Shown: positions 42,425 to 51,540, numbered from the stretch's first letter. The stretch is 64,000 nucleotides of DNA from CAZEDM01 sp964511075 (GCA_964511075.1 CAZEDM010000001.1:186001-250000), one strand, 5' to 3'. The notes: generated from the letters alone by a model not told the origin. A program made the numbers and translations.

Positions 42425-43987
42425 TCAACAGCAGGGTGGTGCTCCACTTTTGAAAAGATAGTTGATCAAATAAACTATATCGCTTAAAGAAACATTCCCG
42501 TCACAGTTAGCATCTCCGACCCCCAGTACAGGAAGCGGTGCAGAGCCTCCTTTGAAGAGATAGTTTATGAGATAGACTATGTCTGATAATGACAGGTTAC
42601 AGTCGCCATTTACCTCCCCACATTCAAATTGAGCATATTTTATAGTTGCAAAATCGGTGTAGGTCTCAGCCCCACTCCAGCTCCATCCGGTCACATATAC
42701 ACTTCCATAGCAACCAGAATTATCAACTGCTATTCCAGTAGGTATATCGCTGATGTTTCCTGCTCCGTTAAAGATTCTCGTCCAAGCGGTATCCCCGTTC
42801 GACATATACTTTATGGTGAGATAGTCCCAATAATACGCCTGAGTGTTGTAGACTGCTCCGGCTAAATAGAGATTACCAGAAGTATCTGTAGCGATAGAAG
42901 GACCGAGGTCGATTGTATCAGACATTGTATCTGATTGGTATCTTCTGGTCCATATAGTATCCCCCTCAGAATTATATTTTATGACGAAATTATGCCCGCC
43001 ACTTATTCCAGCGACAAATATATTTTCTTCATTATCTAAAGCTAAATTGTAGCCATAATCACCAGTATTCCAAATATTATTATATCTTCTGACCCAAGCT
43101 GTATCTCCATTAGGGTAATACTTCACAGTAAGAAAATCAGCATCTGATAAAGAATCGAAACTATTCCCGGTAACATAAACATTACCCGAAAGAGCCACAG
43201 TAATATCTGAAGCTTCCTCGTGTCCATGTGCTTGTCCATCATACGTTTTTATCCACTGAGCAATTCCATTGGGCAGATATTTTATTGTGGCATAGTCGTA
43301 ATCTGTACCGTATCCATAACTAACTCCTGTAACATAGATATTACCTGAAGTATCCACAGCTATCTTCCGACACATATCGGTATAATCTCCCGAACCATTA
43401 TAAGTTCTTGCCCAAGCAGTGTCTCCACTGGAATAATACTTTATGGTCAAAAAATCCATGTCTCCATCGCCAAAAGCTGTTCCTGTGACATAGACATTAC
43501 CTGAGTTGTCAATAGCTAAATCGAAACCTCCGGCACCGCTATTTAAAGGTCCGTTGTATCGCCTCATCCACACAGTATCCCCATCTATAGACCTATACTT
43601 TATAGTCAGACAGCCATAAACACCACCCATGCCAATACTCCAACCTGTTACATAGACATAACCTGTATCATCCACTGCAATGGCACTACCATAATCCTCG
43701 GCATCACCTGGGCCATTATATCTCCTCACCCAGGCAGTATCTCCGTTTTGATAATACTTAATGGTGGTGAAATCCCAGTTATGAGGAGAATTAGGGTTAT
43801 GGTCACTATGTCCGGTAATATAGACATTTCCGTGATCATCCACAGTAATGGCGCGAGGCTCCTCACCTGCACTATCAGGTCCATTATACCTCCTCACCCA
43901 GGCGGTATCCACTGACTGGGCAAAAAGAGGCAGGGTGAAAAATAAGACTAAGACGACTGAGATACAGACCAAAAGCACTTTGTTCAT
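42425..43987 (-). CDS. Secreted SBBP beta-propeller protein with dockerin pair (tandem paralogue)
   Basis: 520 residues from the ATG at 43987, chosen because GGGAGGAG lies just before it; the open frame extends to 44074, but that part lacks a ribosome binding site. Signal peptide (1-23, LPLFAQ), SVDTAWVRRYNG, about nine SBBP repeats, and a dockerin pair (GEVNGDCNLSLSDIVYLINYLF, GDANCDGNVSLSDIVYLINYLF), ending APPCC. The N-terminal 36 residues and the ribosome-binding region are nearly identical to those of the upstream neighbour, so the two arose by recent tandem duplication. The gap between them is 64 bases. Confidence 0.88.
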   Translation of the reverse strand: MNKVLLVCISVVLVLFFTLPLFAQSVDTAWVRRYNGPDSAGEEPRAITVDDHGNVYITGHSDHNPNSPHNWDFTTIKYYQNGDTAWVRRYNGPGDAEDYGSAIAVDDTGYVYVTGWSIGMGGVYGCLTIKYRSIDGDTVWMRRYNGPLNSGAGGFDLAIDNSGNVYVTGTAFGDGDMDFLTIKYYSSGDTAWARTYNGSGDYTDMCRKIAVDTSGNIYVTGVSYGYGTDYDYATIKYLPNGIAQWIKTYDGQAHGHEEASDITVALSGNVYVTGNSFDSLSDADFLTVKYYPNGDTAWVRRYNNIWNTGDYGYNLALDNEENIFVAGISGGHNFVIKYNSEGDTIWTRRYQSDTMSDTIDLGPSIATDTSGNLYLAGAVYNTQAYYWDYLTIKYMSNGDTAWTRIFNGAGNISDIPTGIAVDNSGCYGSVYVTGWSWSGAETYTDFATIKYAQFECGEVNGDCNLSLSDIVYLINYLFKGGSAPLPVLGVGDANCDGNVSLSDIVYLINYLFKSGAPPCC

Positions 43988-44051
43988 AGCTCCTCCCAAT
44001 TTAAAGAGCAGTTTATTCCAGAGACGCATTCTATCCGTCTTCATGAAACTT

Positions 44052-45605
44052 TCACAGGCAGGGCGGTGGACCACTTTTGAAAAGATAGTTGATCAAATAA
44101 ACGATATCACTCAGAGAGACATTACCATCACAATTAGTATCTCCTTTCTGAATCGGCTCAGGGACAGGTCCATGCTTGAATAAATAGTTTATCAAATAGA
44201 CTATATCTGAAAGACTCACATTCCCATCTGCGTTAGCATCTCCACGCAAAAATTGGACATATTTTATGGTGACAAAGTCTTTGGGGTAGGAACTGCTGTC
44301 GCTACTCCACCCCGTTACGTAAACATTGCCGGATGCATCTGTGACTATAGCATTTGCCCAATCAGACAGGTCGGCTGAGCCATTGTATCTTTTCATCCAG
44401 GCAGAGTCTCCATTAGGGTAGTACTTCATGGTTGCCATGTCATCTGCTGCCGAGTTATCATGGGTTCCTCCAGCAACATAAATATTATTGGAATTGTCAA
44501 GGGCAAGTGAGTAATTTCCATCATCCTCTGAACTTGATGTTCCTCGGAATTTTCTTGTCCAGATAGAATCTCCAGCAGAGTTGTATTTTACAGTTGTAAA
44601 TTCCCAGCCAGTTCCTGTGAGAAAAGTAGCACCTGCCACATAAACATTGGATGAGTCATCTATAGCTATAGAATAAGCTCGCTCCTCATTTCCTGCCCCT
44701 GGTATATAATATCTCCTGACCCAAACAGTATCTGACAGGTCGGCTTTATATTTTATGGTAACATAATCGGCACTTGTTCCGGTTCCAATGCTTTGCCCCG
44801 TAACATAAATATAACCAGAGTCATCAACCACTATATCTAAGGAATTATCAACATCGTTTCCTGAACCATTGTAGGTTTTTGATACGCAGGTGTGATTGGT
44901 ATAGCATTTCACTGTCAGATAATCTAATTGTGAACCATCGACTGTTAACCCGGTCAAGCAGTAATTCCCGGGATTATCAACTGCTAATGCCCACGGAACC
45001 TCATGGGTGTTCCCTGGCAGAGTAAATCTTTCCACCCAGTCAGTATCACCATCAGGGAAATACTTTATAGTCACACAGTCAGCATTTGTCCCATTAGAAC
45101 TGTAGCCGGTAACATAGACGTTGCCAGAACCATCCAAGCCAATTGCCTGAGCTCCGTCTTCATCGTTTCCGGTTCCATTATATTTTTTCGCCCAGGAAAG
45201 CTCTCCATTCGGCAAATATTTCAGCGTTAAGTAGTCGCACTTGGTTGTAGGGTTACCGCAGGTATATCCGGTTACATAAACATTGCCAGAGTTATCCACT
45301 ATCATACCCGTAGTTGTGTCGTAACCGTTAGCTGGGTCATTGTATCTTCTCAGCCAGGCAGTATCCCCACTTGGATTATATTTTATTGTAAGATAGTCTG
45401 AATGAGTGGAAACTCCCCCATCACTATATCCACTTACGATAACATTGCCAGCACCATCTACCGATATAGCAATGGCTACATCGTTTGCATTCCCTGTCCC
45501 ATTATACCTTCTCACCCAGGCAGTATCAACCGACTGGGCAAAGAGTGGCAGGGTAAAAAATAAGACAAAGATGACAGAGATACAGACCAAAAACACTTTG
45601 TTCAT
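44052..45605 (-). CDS. Secreted SBBP beta-propeller protein with dockerin pair (tandem paralogue)
   Basis: 517 residues from the ATG at 45605 (GGGAGGAATT before it). Signal peptide MNKVFLVCISVIFVLFFTLP, SVDTAWVRRYNG, about nine SBBP blades with variations (DYLTLKYLPNGELSW, DCVTIKYFPDGDTDW), and a dockerin pair (GDANADGNVSLSDIVYLINYLF, GDTNCDGNVSLSDIVYLINYLF), ending PPPCL. The downstream paralogue at 42425 shares the signal peptide and ribosome-binding site almost exactly, but the middle blades have diverged. Function unknown, location outside the cell or on its surface. Confidence 0.88.
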   Translation of the reverse strand: MNKVFLVCISVIFVLFFTLPLFAQSVDTAWVRRYNGTGNANDVAIAISVDGAGNVIVSGYSDGGVSTHSDYLTIKYNPSGDTAWLRRYNDPANGYDTTTGMIVDNSGNVYVTGYTCGNPTTKCDYLTLKYLPNGELSWAKKYNGTGNDEDGAQAIGLDGSGNVYVTGYSSNGTNADCVTIKYFPDGDTDWVERFTLPGNTHEVPWALAVDNPGNYCLTGLTVDGSQLDYLTVKCYTNHTCVSKTYNGSGNDVDNSLDIVVDDSGYIYVTGQSIGTGTSADYVTIKYKADLSDTVWVRRYYIPGAGNEERAYSIAIDDSSNVYVAGATFLTGTGWEFTTVKYNSAGDSIWTRKFRGTSSSEDDGNYSLALDNSNNIYVAGGTHDNSAADDMATMKYYPNGDSAWMKRYNGSADLSDWANAIVTDASGNVYVTGWSSDSSSYPKDFVTIKYVQFLRGDANADGNVSLSDIVYLINYLFKHGPVPEPIQKGDTNCDGNVSLSDIVYLINYLFKSGPPPCL

Positions 45606-45920
45606 AATTCCTCCCAATTTATAGAACGGTTTAGTTCTTTCTCAACCTTAAATTTAAATCTATTTGTCGAGTTAGGCAAGCAGGAATTTAATTTCCCTCT
45701 CTTTTTTTTAAACGACTTTATAGGAAAGGGGAGGGTTTGGGTGAGGTTAAATTGGTAGAGCAGATATCTTGCTTGTCATTAAAAGTGCAGAGACGCATAC
45801 AATACGTCTCTGCCTATCTTAATCCCTTAAACCTTCTCAGCTTAAGATTTAATCCTTGACAAAGCTTCTAAGGTGTATTAACGTATTAATTTAGACCGAT
45901 AATAATACTGAAAAAGAAAG
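45606..45920. other. Divergent intergenic region before thiC
   Basis: Contains the GCAGAGACGCAT palindrome (45787-45813) and a TTGACA at 45856-45861 that could be the -35 of thiC, with no clear -10 at the right distance. I looked for a TPP riboswitch and saw no conserved CUGAGA-type core on this strand. Confidence 0.5.
45787..45813. repeat. GCAGAGACGCATACAATACGTCTCTGC palindrome
   Basis: GCAGAGACG pairs with CGTCTCTGC around nine bases. Same family as 1707, 9472, 42381 and 61305. Confidence 0.7.
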
Positions 45921-45932
45921 GTGGAGAACCAG

Positions 45933-47186
45933 GTGTCTAAGTTTAAACTGTTAGAGAAACCCGAGCTTCAAAAAATCGCCTCTGAGGAGAAGGTAACTTT
46001 AGAGTATCTCATAGAGAATACGGGCTCCGGCAGGATAGTCGTCCTGAAAAACCGTCTGCATAAGAATGTAAAGCCAGTAGCCATAGGCAAGGGTTTAAGA
46101 ACCAAGATCAACGCCAATCTGGGTACCTCTCCGGATTTCGTGGATTTCGAGCTGGAGCTGAAGAAGTTAGAGGTCGCCATAAAATATGGGGCAGATACGG
46201 TGATGGATTTATCCACCGGAGGGGAAATCAGGGATTTGAGAATAGAGATTTTGAAAAACTCGGATGTGCCTCTGGGGACCGTGCCTATTTATGAAGCGGT
46301 GTGTAATCTGGCAAAACAGGGAAAAAGCCTGGAGGAGATGAGAAAAGAGGAGCTGTTCTCCGTAATTGAAGACCATTTAAAAACCGGAGTGGATTTCCTC
46401 ACGGTGCACTGCGGGCTGACCAGAAGGGCTCTGCATACCATTGAAAGACAGAAAAGATTAACCGGGGTAGTTAGCCGCGGAGGCTCGTTCTTAGCGAGAT
46501 GGATGAGGATGAATAAAAAGGAAAACCCTTTATATGAATTCTATGATGAACTTCTGGATATGACAAAAGAGTATAATGCAACTTTAAGCTTAGGGGATGG
46601 TCTGAGACCCGGCTCTATAGCTGACTCAACCGACAGGGTACAGATGGACGAGCTTTTGGTCCTGGGAGAGCTGGTGCAAAGAGCAAGGGAAAAGGGGGTC
46701 TACGCTATGGTTGAGGGGCCGGGTCATATCCCTATTCACGAAATTGAGGCTAATATTCTCCTAGAGAAAAAGCTGTGCGAGGAAGCGCCCTTCTATGTGT
46801 TAGGACCTTTGGTTATAGATTGTGCACCCGGCTATGACCATATAGTCTCCGCTATAGGCGGCGCCATAGCCGGCTCATACGGGGCTGATTTCCTCTGTTA
46901 TGTAACACCAGCAGAACATCTTACCCTGCCGAGCCTGGAGGATGTAAGGGAGGGTGTGGTCGCATCCAGGATTGCGGCTCATGCCGCAGATATCGCCAAA
47001 GGGGTAAAGGGTGCAAAGGACATAGATGAGGAGATCTCCAAAGCGCGCAAGTCCTTCGACTGGGACAGGATGGTAAATTTGAGCTTAGACCCGGAGAGAA
47101 CCAGAGAGAAAAGAGGCACCATTCCCAATGATTACCGTAAGTGCGGCATGTGCGGAGAGTTCTGCGCGATGAGGGAGAATCTCTAA
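45933..47186 (+). CDS. thiC: Phosphomethylpyrimidine synthase ThiC
   Basis: About 417 residues. A radical-SAM enzyme that turns 5-aminoimidazole ribotide into the HMP-phosphate part of thiamine. Diagnostic segments: YGADTVMDLSTGG (about 90), TVHCGLTRRAL, RGGSFLARWM, GLRPGSIADSTD, MVEGPGHIPIHEI, VIDCAPGYDHI, GADFLCYVTPAEHL, and the C-terminal Fe-S motif CGMCGEFC (about 403-410), in the spacing seen in archaeal/anaerobe-type ThiC. The GTG at 45933 has GGAG six bases upstream; the GTG at 45921 is an alternative. No other thiamine genes are nearby. Confidence 0.95.
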   Translation: MSKFKLLEKPELQKIASEEKVTLEYLIENTGSGRIVVLKNRLHKNVKPVAIGKGLRTKINANLGTSPDFVDFELELKKLEVAIKYGADTVMDLSTGGEIRDLRIEILKNSDVPLGTVPIYEAVCNLAKQGKSLEEMRKEELFSVIEDHLKTGVDFLTVHCGLTRRALHTIERQKRLTGVVSRGGSFLARWMRMNKKENPLYEFYDELLDMTKEYNATLSLGDGLRPGSIADSTDRVQMDELLVLGELVQRAREKGVYAMVEGPGHIPIHEIEANILLEKKLCEEAPFYVLGPLVIDCAPGYDHIVSAIGGAIAGSYGADFLCYVTPAEHLTLPSLEDVREGVVASRIAAHAADIAKGVKGAKDIDEEISKARKSFDWDRMVNLSLDPERTREKRGTIPNDYRKCGMCGEFCAMRENL

Positions 47187-47279
47187 AAAAGGGTTAAAAG
47201 TTCAAAGGCTTAAAGGTTCAAAATTCAAAAAAAGAAAGAGATCTTATAAAATACTAATTCAAAAATACGGAGAGACAAA

Positions 47280-48761
47280 TTGAGAAGAAAAAAAACTCCC
47301 CTCAAATTCTTCCCTTCAATTGTTCTTTTCTTTTTCAGTATAATGCTTTTCTCTATCTTTTCCTGTTCTAATCAGGATGAGATCGTCCTGCGCTACCAGG
47401 TAGAGAAAAACCTGTATAACTCAGAGAGGTTGAGGCAGGTGTTGTTCATAAATTTAAAGGCTGCCTCTCCAGATGATTTTAAAAAGGTTATGGATTCCTA
47501 TCAGCAGGTGGTGAGTTTAGCCTCTCGGGCAAAAGCCCCCGTAGAAAGGGATATACAGGATTTGGCAGCCTCGGCCCAACTGCGCATAGCAGAGCTTTAT
47601 CTTCGTCAGAAGAATCCCGACTCGGCCCTTAGTGCCCTGCAGTTGATTTTGAATAATTATCCCCAAAGCCAATCCCAGAACAAAAACGCCCTTTTGGGTA
47701 TAGCCAAAATTTACGAGGCAAAAGGGGAAAAGGAAAAGGCAATCCAGACCTATCATCAGCTTCTGGAGAATTGCCCCCCGCTGATCAAAAAAAACCTGCC
47801 TGACCCCGATATCTTCGCTGTTCCCAGCCACTTGATCCTGCTTTATTCTCCTCGGGAGGAGAAAGAAAAAAGGGAGCAGGAGTTCGAATACGCCAAGAGC
47901 TATTATCAGAATCTGATCCGAGCCTATCCCAGTACCCAGGTCTCCCTGGCTGCCACTTTAGGCTTAGCCCGGGCATATCAGCTCCAGGGGGAGTGGAGAA
48001 AGTCAATTGAGATTATGGAAACTGCACAGGACTCAACCGGACAGGTCCCCGGCTCCGTGCTCCTGCAGATCGGGAATATATATTACGATGAGCTTAAGGA
48101 AGAGAAAAATGCTCTTGCCACTTTCCGCAGAGTGATAGACTCCTCACTTGATAGTCTGTCTCAGGCTGAGGCTCAGATGAAGATAGGGATGATCTACCTG
48201 CAGAGAAAAGATTATTCACGAGCCAAAAGTGAACTTGCCAAGGTCAATAGATTCTACCCCAAAGCTGTTTCCTTTGTGGCCACCTCGCAATACCTGATCG
48301 CCCAGATCTACGAGAAAGATGGAGAATGGGAAAGAGCTTTGAATGAGTACAACTGGTTAATGGTAAACAACCCGCTTTCCCCGGAAGGGCTGGAATCTCC
48401 CCTGAGAATAATCTCCCACTATCAGAGAGAAAATCCGGCTTTGGTCAAAGAATCCGTGGAAAAAGCCCTTAGCCATTATGATGAACTTTTAGCTCAATAC
48501 GAAGATAAATCTTTCGCCAATCGGATAGAGACCAGCAAAGCCAGGCTTTATATCCTGCAAAAGGACTGGGACAAAGCCATTAACTCCCTGGAGAAGATAG
48601 CCGAGAAATATCCCGGAACCGAAGCCGGGCTCAATGCGCTTTTGAACCTCTGGAAACTCTATAAACAGGAGCTGAAGGACGAGACAAAATCAAGACAGAT
48701 CTTAGCCCGGATAAACTCCGAGTATCCGGGGGTAATAACGGATACCTCAGGTATAGGGTGA
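47280..48761 (+). CDS. TPR lipoprotein, BamD/YfgC-like
   Basis: 493 residues from a TTG start with CGGAGAG upstream. Lipobox SIFSCSNQ (Cys about 29). The rest is a run of tetratricopeptide-like helix pairs: AQLRIAELYLRQKNPDSALSALQLIL, ALLGIAKIYEAKGEKEKAIQTYHQLL, ATLGLARAYQLQGEWRKSIEIM, AQMKIGMIYLQRKDYSRAKSELAKV, YLIAQIYEKDGEWERALNEYNWLM and ARLYILQKDWDKAINSLEKI. TPR lipoproteins of this kind are scaffolds in the outer membrane, for example in BAM. It is longer than BamD (about 245), so the exact role is open. Confidence 0.75.
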   Translation: MRRKKTPLKFFPSIVLFFFSIMLFSIFSCSNQDEIVLRYQVEKNLYNSERLRQVLFINLKAASPDDFKKVMDSYQQVVSLASRAKAPVERDIQDLAASAQLRIAELYLRQKNPDSALSALQLILNNYPQSQSQNKNALLGIAKIYEAKGEKEKAIQTYHQLLENCPPLIKKNLPDPDIFAVPSHLILLYSPREEKEKREQEFEYAKSYYQNLIRAYPSTQVSLAATLGLARAYQLQGEWRKSIEIMETAQDSTGQVPGSVLLQIGNIYYDELKEEKNALATFRRVIDSSLDSLSQAEAQMKIGMIYLQRKDYSRAKSELAKVNRFYPKAVSFVATSQYLIAQIYEKDGEWERALNEYNWLMVNNPLSPEGLESPLRIISHYQRENPALVKESVEKALSHYDELLAQYEDKSFANRIETSKARLYILQKDWDKAINSLEKIAEKYPGTEAGLNALLNLWKLYKQELKDETKSRQILARINSEYPGVITDTSGIG

Positions 48762-48933
48762 GGAAAGCCAGATAAAGCTCTTGCCGAAAAGATGCTTTAC
48801 TAAAGCCTGTGGGATTTTTGACGAAAACAATATAAAATGCTTAGGAATAAATGCAAAGTAATGTAAAGATAAGGGAAGTGAAAGGAAACTCGAAAAAGGA
48901 GGTGAACCCAGAGCTTAAATTTTTCTCAAAAGG

Positions 48934-49015
48934 AGTCCGCTGATGGACTTAAAGAAGGGGGAAACCAACTTTCCAGGGGCAGGGAAGCCCTGCTGTCTTT
49001 TAAGTTTCTGACTTA
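48934..49015 (+). ncRNA. Candidate structured leader upstream of 49072
   Basis: Four consecutive stems: AGTCC/GGACT (48934-48949), GGAAA/TTTCC (48960-48974), GCAGGG/CCCTGC (48979-48993) and TAAGT/ACTTA (49001-49015). They lie in the 310-base gap before the gene at 49072. No known riboswitch class matched the sequence as I read it. It could be a structured leader RNA or chance. Confidence 0.3.
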
Positions 49016-49071
49016 CGAGCTTGCAAAGCAGGATAGAAAATTTAAACCTACTGTTTCGAAGGAGGGAAGGG

Positions 49072-49641
49072 ATGAAAAGAACGTACACCATCTTTATTTT
49101 TGCAGTTCTCATGTTGTTTTTCTCTTTCTCCCTGGTCAGTGCCCAGAGAAAAATCGAGAAGAGGGATCCTTACGGAAAACTGGATATGATAAGCGTGATG
49201 GTAGACCAGAAAGCGGGCAGCGATAAGGTGATAGTCAGCGTTAACCTGAAAAACGACGAGAAGGTCACCGCCATCGTGTTGCCTTTGAAATATGGTGATG
49301 GCAAGACCCCCGTAACTCTGGATTCGGTTAGCTTCGCCAAGACCCGCGTGGCAGATTTTGCCCTGAAGCATGCAAATATCGACCATAAGGCACAGAAGGT
49401 CCTGATTCCCTTGATCAGCACACTTTCTGCCGCAGACGTCTATCTGCCTAAAGGAGATGGAGAGATCGCCCGGCTTTATTTTACCCTGAAAAAGGGAGGG
49501 GGGGAGAAAACCTTAGCCATAGATACCTGCTTCTTCCCGCCGTCCAACGTCCTGCAGATGGTGGAGGGCGAAGAGAAAGCTGCCAAATCCATCTTTCCGG
49601 GATTTGACAACAGCAAGGGGAACATAAAGCTGTTGAAGTAG
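49072..49641 (+). CDS. Small secreted cohesin-like protein
   Basis: 189 residues from the ATG at 49072, chosen because GAAGGAGGGAAGGG precedes it and the signal peptide (MKRTYTIFIFAVLMLFFSFSLVSAQ) starts there. The mature part is one beta-sandwich with SDKVIVSVNLKNDEKVTAIVLPLKYG, VTLDSVSFAKTR, KVLIPLISTLSAADVYLPKGDGEIARLYFTLKKG. This alternation, with a hydrophobic strand, LPLKY and the GEIARLYFTL end strand, resembles cohesin domains, which bind dockerins. Eleven dockerin proteins in the window make that link attractive, but it is a fold guess. There is no dockerin of its own. A terminator follows at once. Confidence 0.5.
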   Translation: MKRTYTIFIFAVLMLFFSFSLVSAQRKIEKRDPYGKLDMISVMVDQKAGSDKVIVSVNLKNDEKVTAIVLPLKYGDGKTPVTLDSVSFAKTRVADFALKHANIDHKAQKVLIPLISTLSAADVYLPKGDGEIARLYFTLKKGGGEKTLAIDTCFFPPSNVLQMVEGEEKAAKSIFPGFDNSKGNIKLLK

Positions 49642-49668
49642 AATCTGTTTCAGGAAGGTAAAAACCGC

Positions 49669-49694
49669 AGGGGCGGACCTATCCGCCCCTTTTT
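49669..49694 (+). terminator. Rho-independent terminator made from a palindrome
   Basis: AGGGGCGGA pairs perfectly with TCCGCCCCT around CCTA, then TTTTG. It ends the cohesin-like gene. Confidence 0.8.
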
Positions 49695-49909
49695 GTTTGG
49701 TTTCAATCTGCCTGAGGTGGATTGAGCTTTTTCCTCCTGGATAGAGCCCTAAAGAAGAGCACTCTCTGTCCTGCAAGCTTTAACCTAACCATACCCCTTA
49801 CCCAAAAAAAGAAGGGTAATAGATGTCATTGCCCTCTAATGCGGGAAGCAATCTGTTTGCTACAATCTGGGACATAAAGTAAATTGACGGTCATTTCCCT
49901 ATTTTTTCC

Positions 49910-49938
49910 TTGACAAAATCAAAAAAACTGTGTAGAAT
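49910..49938 (+). promoter_or_regulatory. Sigma70-type promoter of the tandem cohesin-like/dockerin genes
   Basis: TTGACA (49910-49915), a spacer of exactly 17 bases, TAGAAT (49933-49938). The start codon at 49993 has AAAAGGAGAATTT before it. One of the best promoters in the window. Confidence 0.75.
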
Positions 49939-49992
49939 ATTATAATTAGGGATATATTAAATAGTTCTTTACTCCTAGGAAAAGGAGAATTT

Positions 49993-50736
49993 ATGGCAAA
50001 AGTGCTTATAATTTTTCTGGCTATCCTAATCCCTGCTTCTCCTCTTTTTTCTCAGGTTAACGAATACCTGTTAGACCCGGTGGACCTGAGGATTGGCTGC
50101 GGAGATAGCATTGTGCAGGTGAACATAAATATCAACACCATTGATGCTGTTCAGGCATTTATCTTACCGATATTGCCTGAAGGAACTTGTAGTCCAAAGC
50201 TGGATACAATATTGACAGGAGGTCTCGGAGATTCCGATCCCCTAGCCTTTGCCCCACCCAGCTTGGTTTCTGGATTCACTCAGAGGCTTGTTAATCCTTT
50301 TGGACCACCAAATGATCCTTTGCTATTTGCAGCAGTCACTTTTAATGTTCCTCTCCCGCCATCCTCTGGGCTTTGGTGTAGGATGTTTTATAAAGTAGTT
50401 GGCCCAGGCACCTTAATTTTTAGAACTGAGACTAACTCATTGGCAGATTTTCCATGTATGACTCAACCTGATGGTTCTTCAGCTCCCGTGAATTGGCCGG
50501 TTGGAGCTGTGGTCGGCAGTTTTGAAGTGGTAGAAGTCCAGCGTCGGGATGTGAATGCGGACGGGCAGGTCTCAATTTCGGATGTGGTCTATCTGATCAA
50601 CTATTTTTTCAAGGGCGGACCAGCTCCTAATCCCATAGAGTCAGCAGATATGAACTGCGATGACTGGGTCCTTTCCTCAGACGTGATATTCCTGATCAAT
50701 TATCTTTTCAAAGGTATGTCACTGCCTTGTGAGTAG
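49993..50736 (+). CDS. Secreted cohesin-like protein with dockerin pair (first of tandem pair)
   Basis: 247 residues. Signal peptide (1-22, LFSQ), then a beta-sandwich domain (about 25-165) with DPVDLRIGCGDSIVQVNININTIDAVQAF, GTCSPKLDTILTGG, LLFAAVTFNVPLPPSSGLWCRMFYKVVGPGTLIF, resembling cohesin or a related carbohydrate-binding sandwich. The dockerin pair (VNADGQVSISDVVYLINYFF, MNCDDWVLSSDVIFLINYLF) ends SLPCE. The gene at 50779 is a paralogue with the same layout. Cohesin-like and dockerin parts in one chain could let the protein link into chains. Role not known. Confidence 0.75.
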   Translation: MAKVLIIFLAILIPASPLFSQVNEYLLDPVDLRIGCGDSIVQVNININTIDAVQAFILPILPEGTCSPKLDTILTGGLGDSDPLAFAPPSLVSGFTQRLVNPFGPPNDPLLFAAVTFNVPLPPSSGLWCRMFYKVVGPGTLIFRTETNSLADFPCMTQPDGSSAPVNWPVGAVVGSFEVVEVQRRDVNADGQVSISDVVYLINYFFKGGPAPNPIESADMNCDDWVLSSDVIFLINYLFKGMSLPCE

Positions 50737-50778
50737 CAATATAAATTTGGGCTGAGTTAAATTTCAAGAAGGAATAAA

Positions 50779-51540
50779 ATGAGAAAAAATCTGTTAAGTG
50801 CTATCGCAATCTTCTCTCTGCTGATTCTCTTCTCCCCACTAAGCTCAGCTCAGGTCAATGAATACTACTTAGTTCCGGTTGACCTGGAGATAGATCCCTT
50901 TGACAACACTATCCAGGTAAACATAAATATCAACACTATTGAGGATATTCAGGTATTTGATGTTTTCTTGTTTGCAGAAGGAACATGCAATCCGGTCCTG
51001 GACACTATGTTGACTGGTGGTTATTCAGATGCCAACCCAAATGGATTTAATAGTCCCAGCCTGGTATGTGTTTTTCAGTCACGGATAGTTAACCCCTACG
51101 GGCCACCAGCAGACCCGATGATGTTTATAGCAGCATCTTTTGGAGCTCCTCTTCCCCCCTCCAACGGGCTCTACTGTAGGATGTTCTACAGAGTCGAGGG
51201 TCCGGGAACCTTAACCTTTAGAACAGCCGTTCATTCACAAGGTTATTTCACCAATATGATAAGGCCCGATGCTTCTTTGGCGGAAAGCAACTGGCCAGCA
51301 GGAGGAGAGGTGGGAAGTTTCGAGGTTGCTCGCATAGTCATAGTGGGTGATGTGAATTACGATGGGACGAAGAGCATCTCGGACGTGCTTTACCTTATCA
51401 GCTATCTTTACAAGGGGGGACCGGCACCTGTGCCTGAGCCTTCAGCCGGGGATACCAACTGCGACGGGGAAGTAACAATCTCTGATGTGATCTATCTAAT
51501 CAACTACCTTTTCAGAGGCGGGCCAGCACCGGGGTGTTAG
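50779..51540 (+). CDS. Secreted cohesin-like protein with dockerin pair (second of tandem pair)
   Basis: 253 residues, closely similar to the product of 49993. Signal peptide (1-24, LSSAQ), sandwich domain with VPVDLEIDPFDNTIQVNININTIEDIQVF, GTCNPVLDTMLTGG and FIAASFGAPLPPSNGLYCRMFYRVEGPGTLTF, then the dockerin pair (GDVNYDGTKSISDVLYLISYLY, GDTNCDGEVTISDVIYLINYLF), ending GPAPGC. It follows the first gene by 42 bases with AAGAAGGAATAAA before the ATG, so the two are probably co-transcribed. A shared promoter lies at 49910. Confidence 0.77.
   Translation: MRKNLLSAIAIFSLLILFSPLSSAQVNEYYLVPVDLEIDPFDNTIQVNININTIEDIQVFDVFLFAEGTCNPVLDTMLTGGYSDANPNGFNSPSLVCVFQSRIVNPYGPPADPMMFIAASFGAPLPPSNGLYCRMFYRVEGPGTLTFRTAVHSQGYFTNMIRPDASLAESNWPAGGEVGSFEVARIVIVGDVNYDGTKSISDVLYLISYLYKGGPAPVPEPSAGDTNCDGEVTISDVIYLINYLFRGGPAPGC

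Larger units (their letters stand above)
49642..49992. other. Intergenic region with terminator and promoter
   Basis: Holds the terminator at 49669 and a good promoter at 49910-49938. The middle contains a GGGAAGCAATCTGTT fragment of the GCAATC element family. No gene. Confidence 0.5.

Noticed and set aside
45618..45932. TPP riboswitch upstream of thiC
   Set aside because: No CUGAGA...ACCUGA core is visible on the thiC strand; the only CTGAG-like piece is on the other strand.
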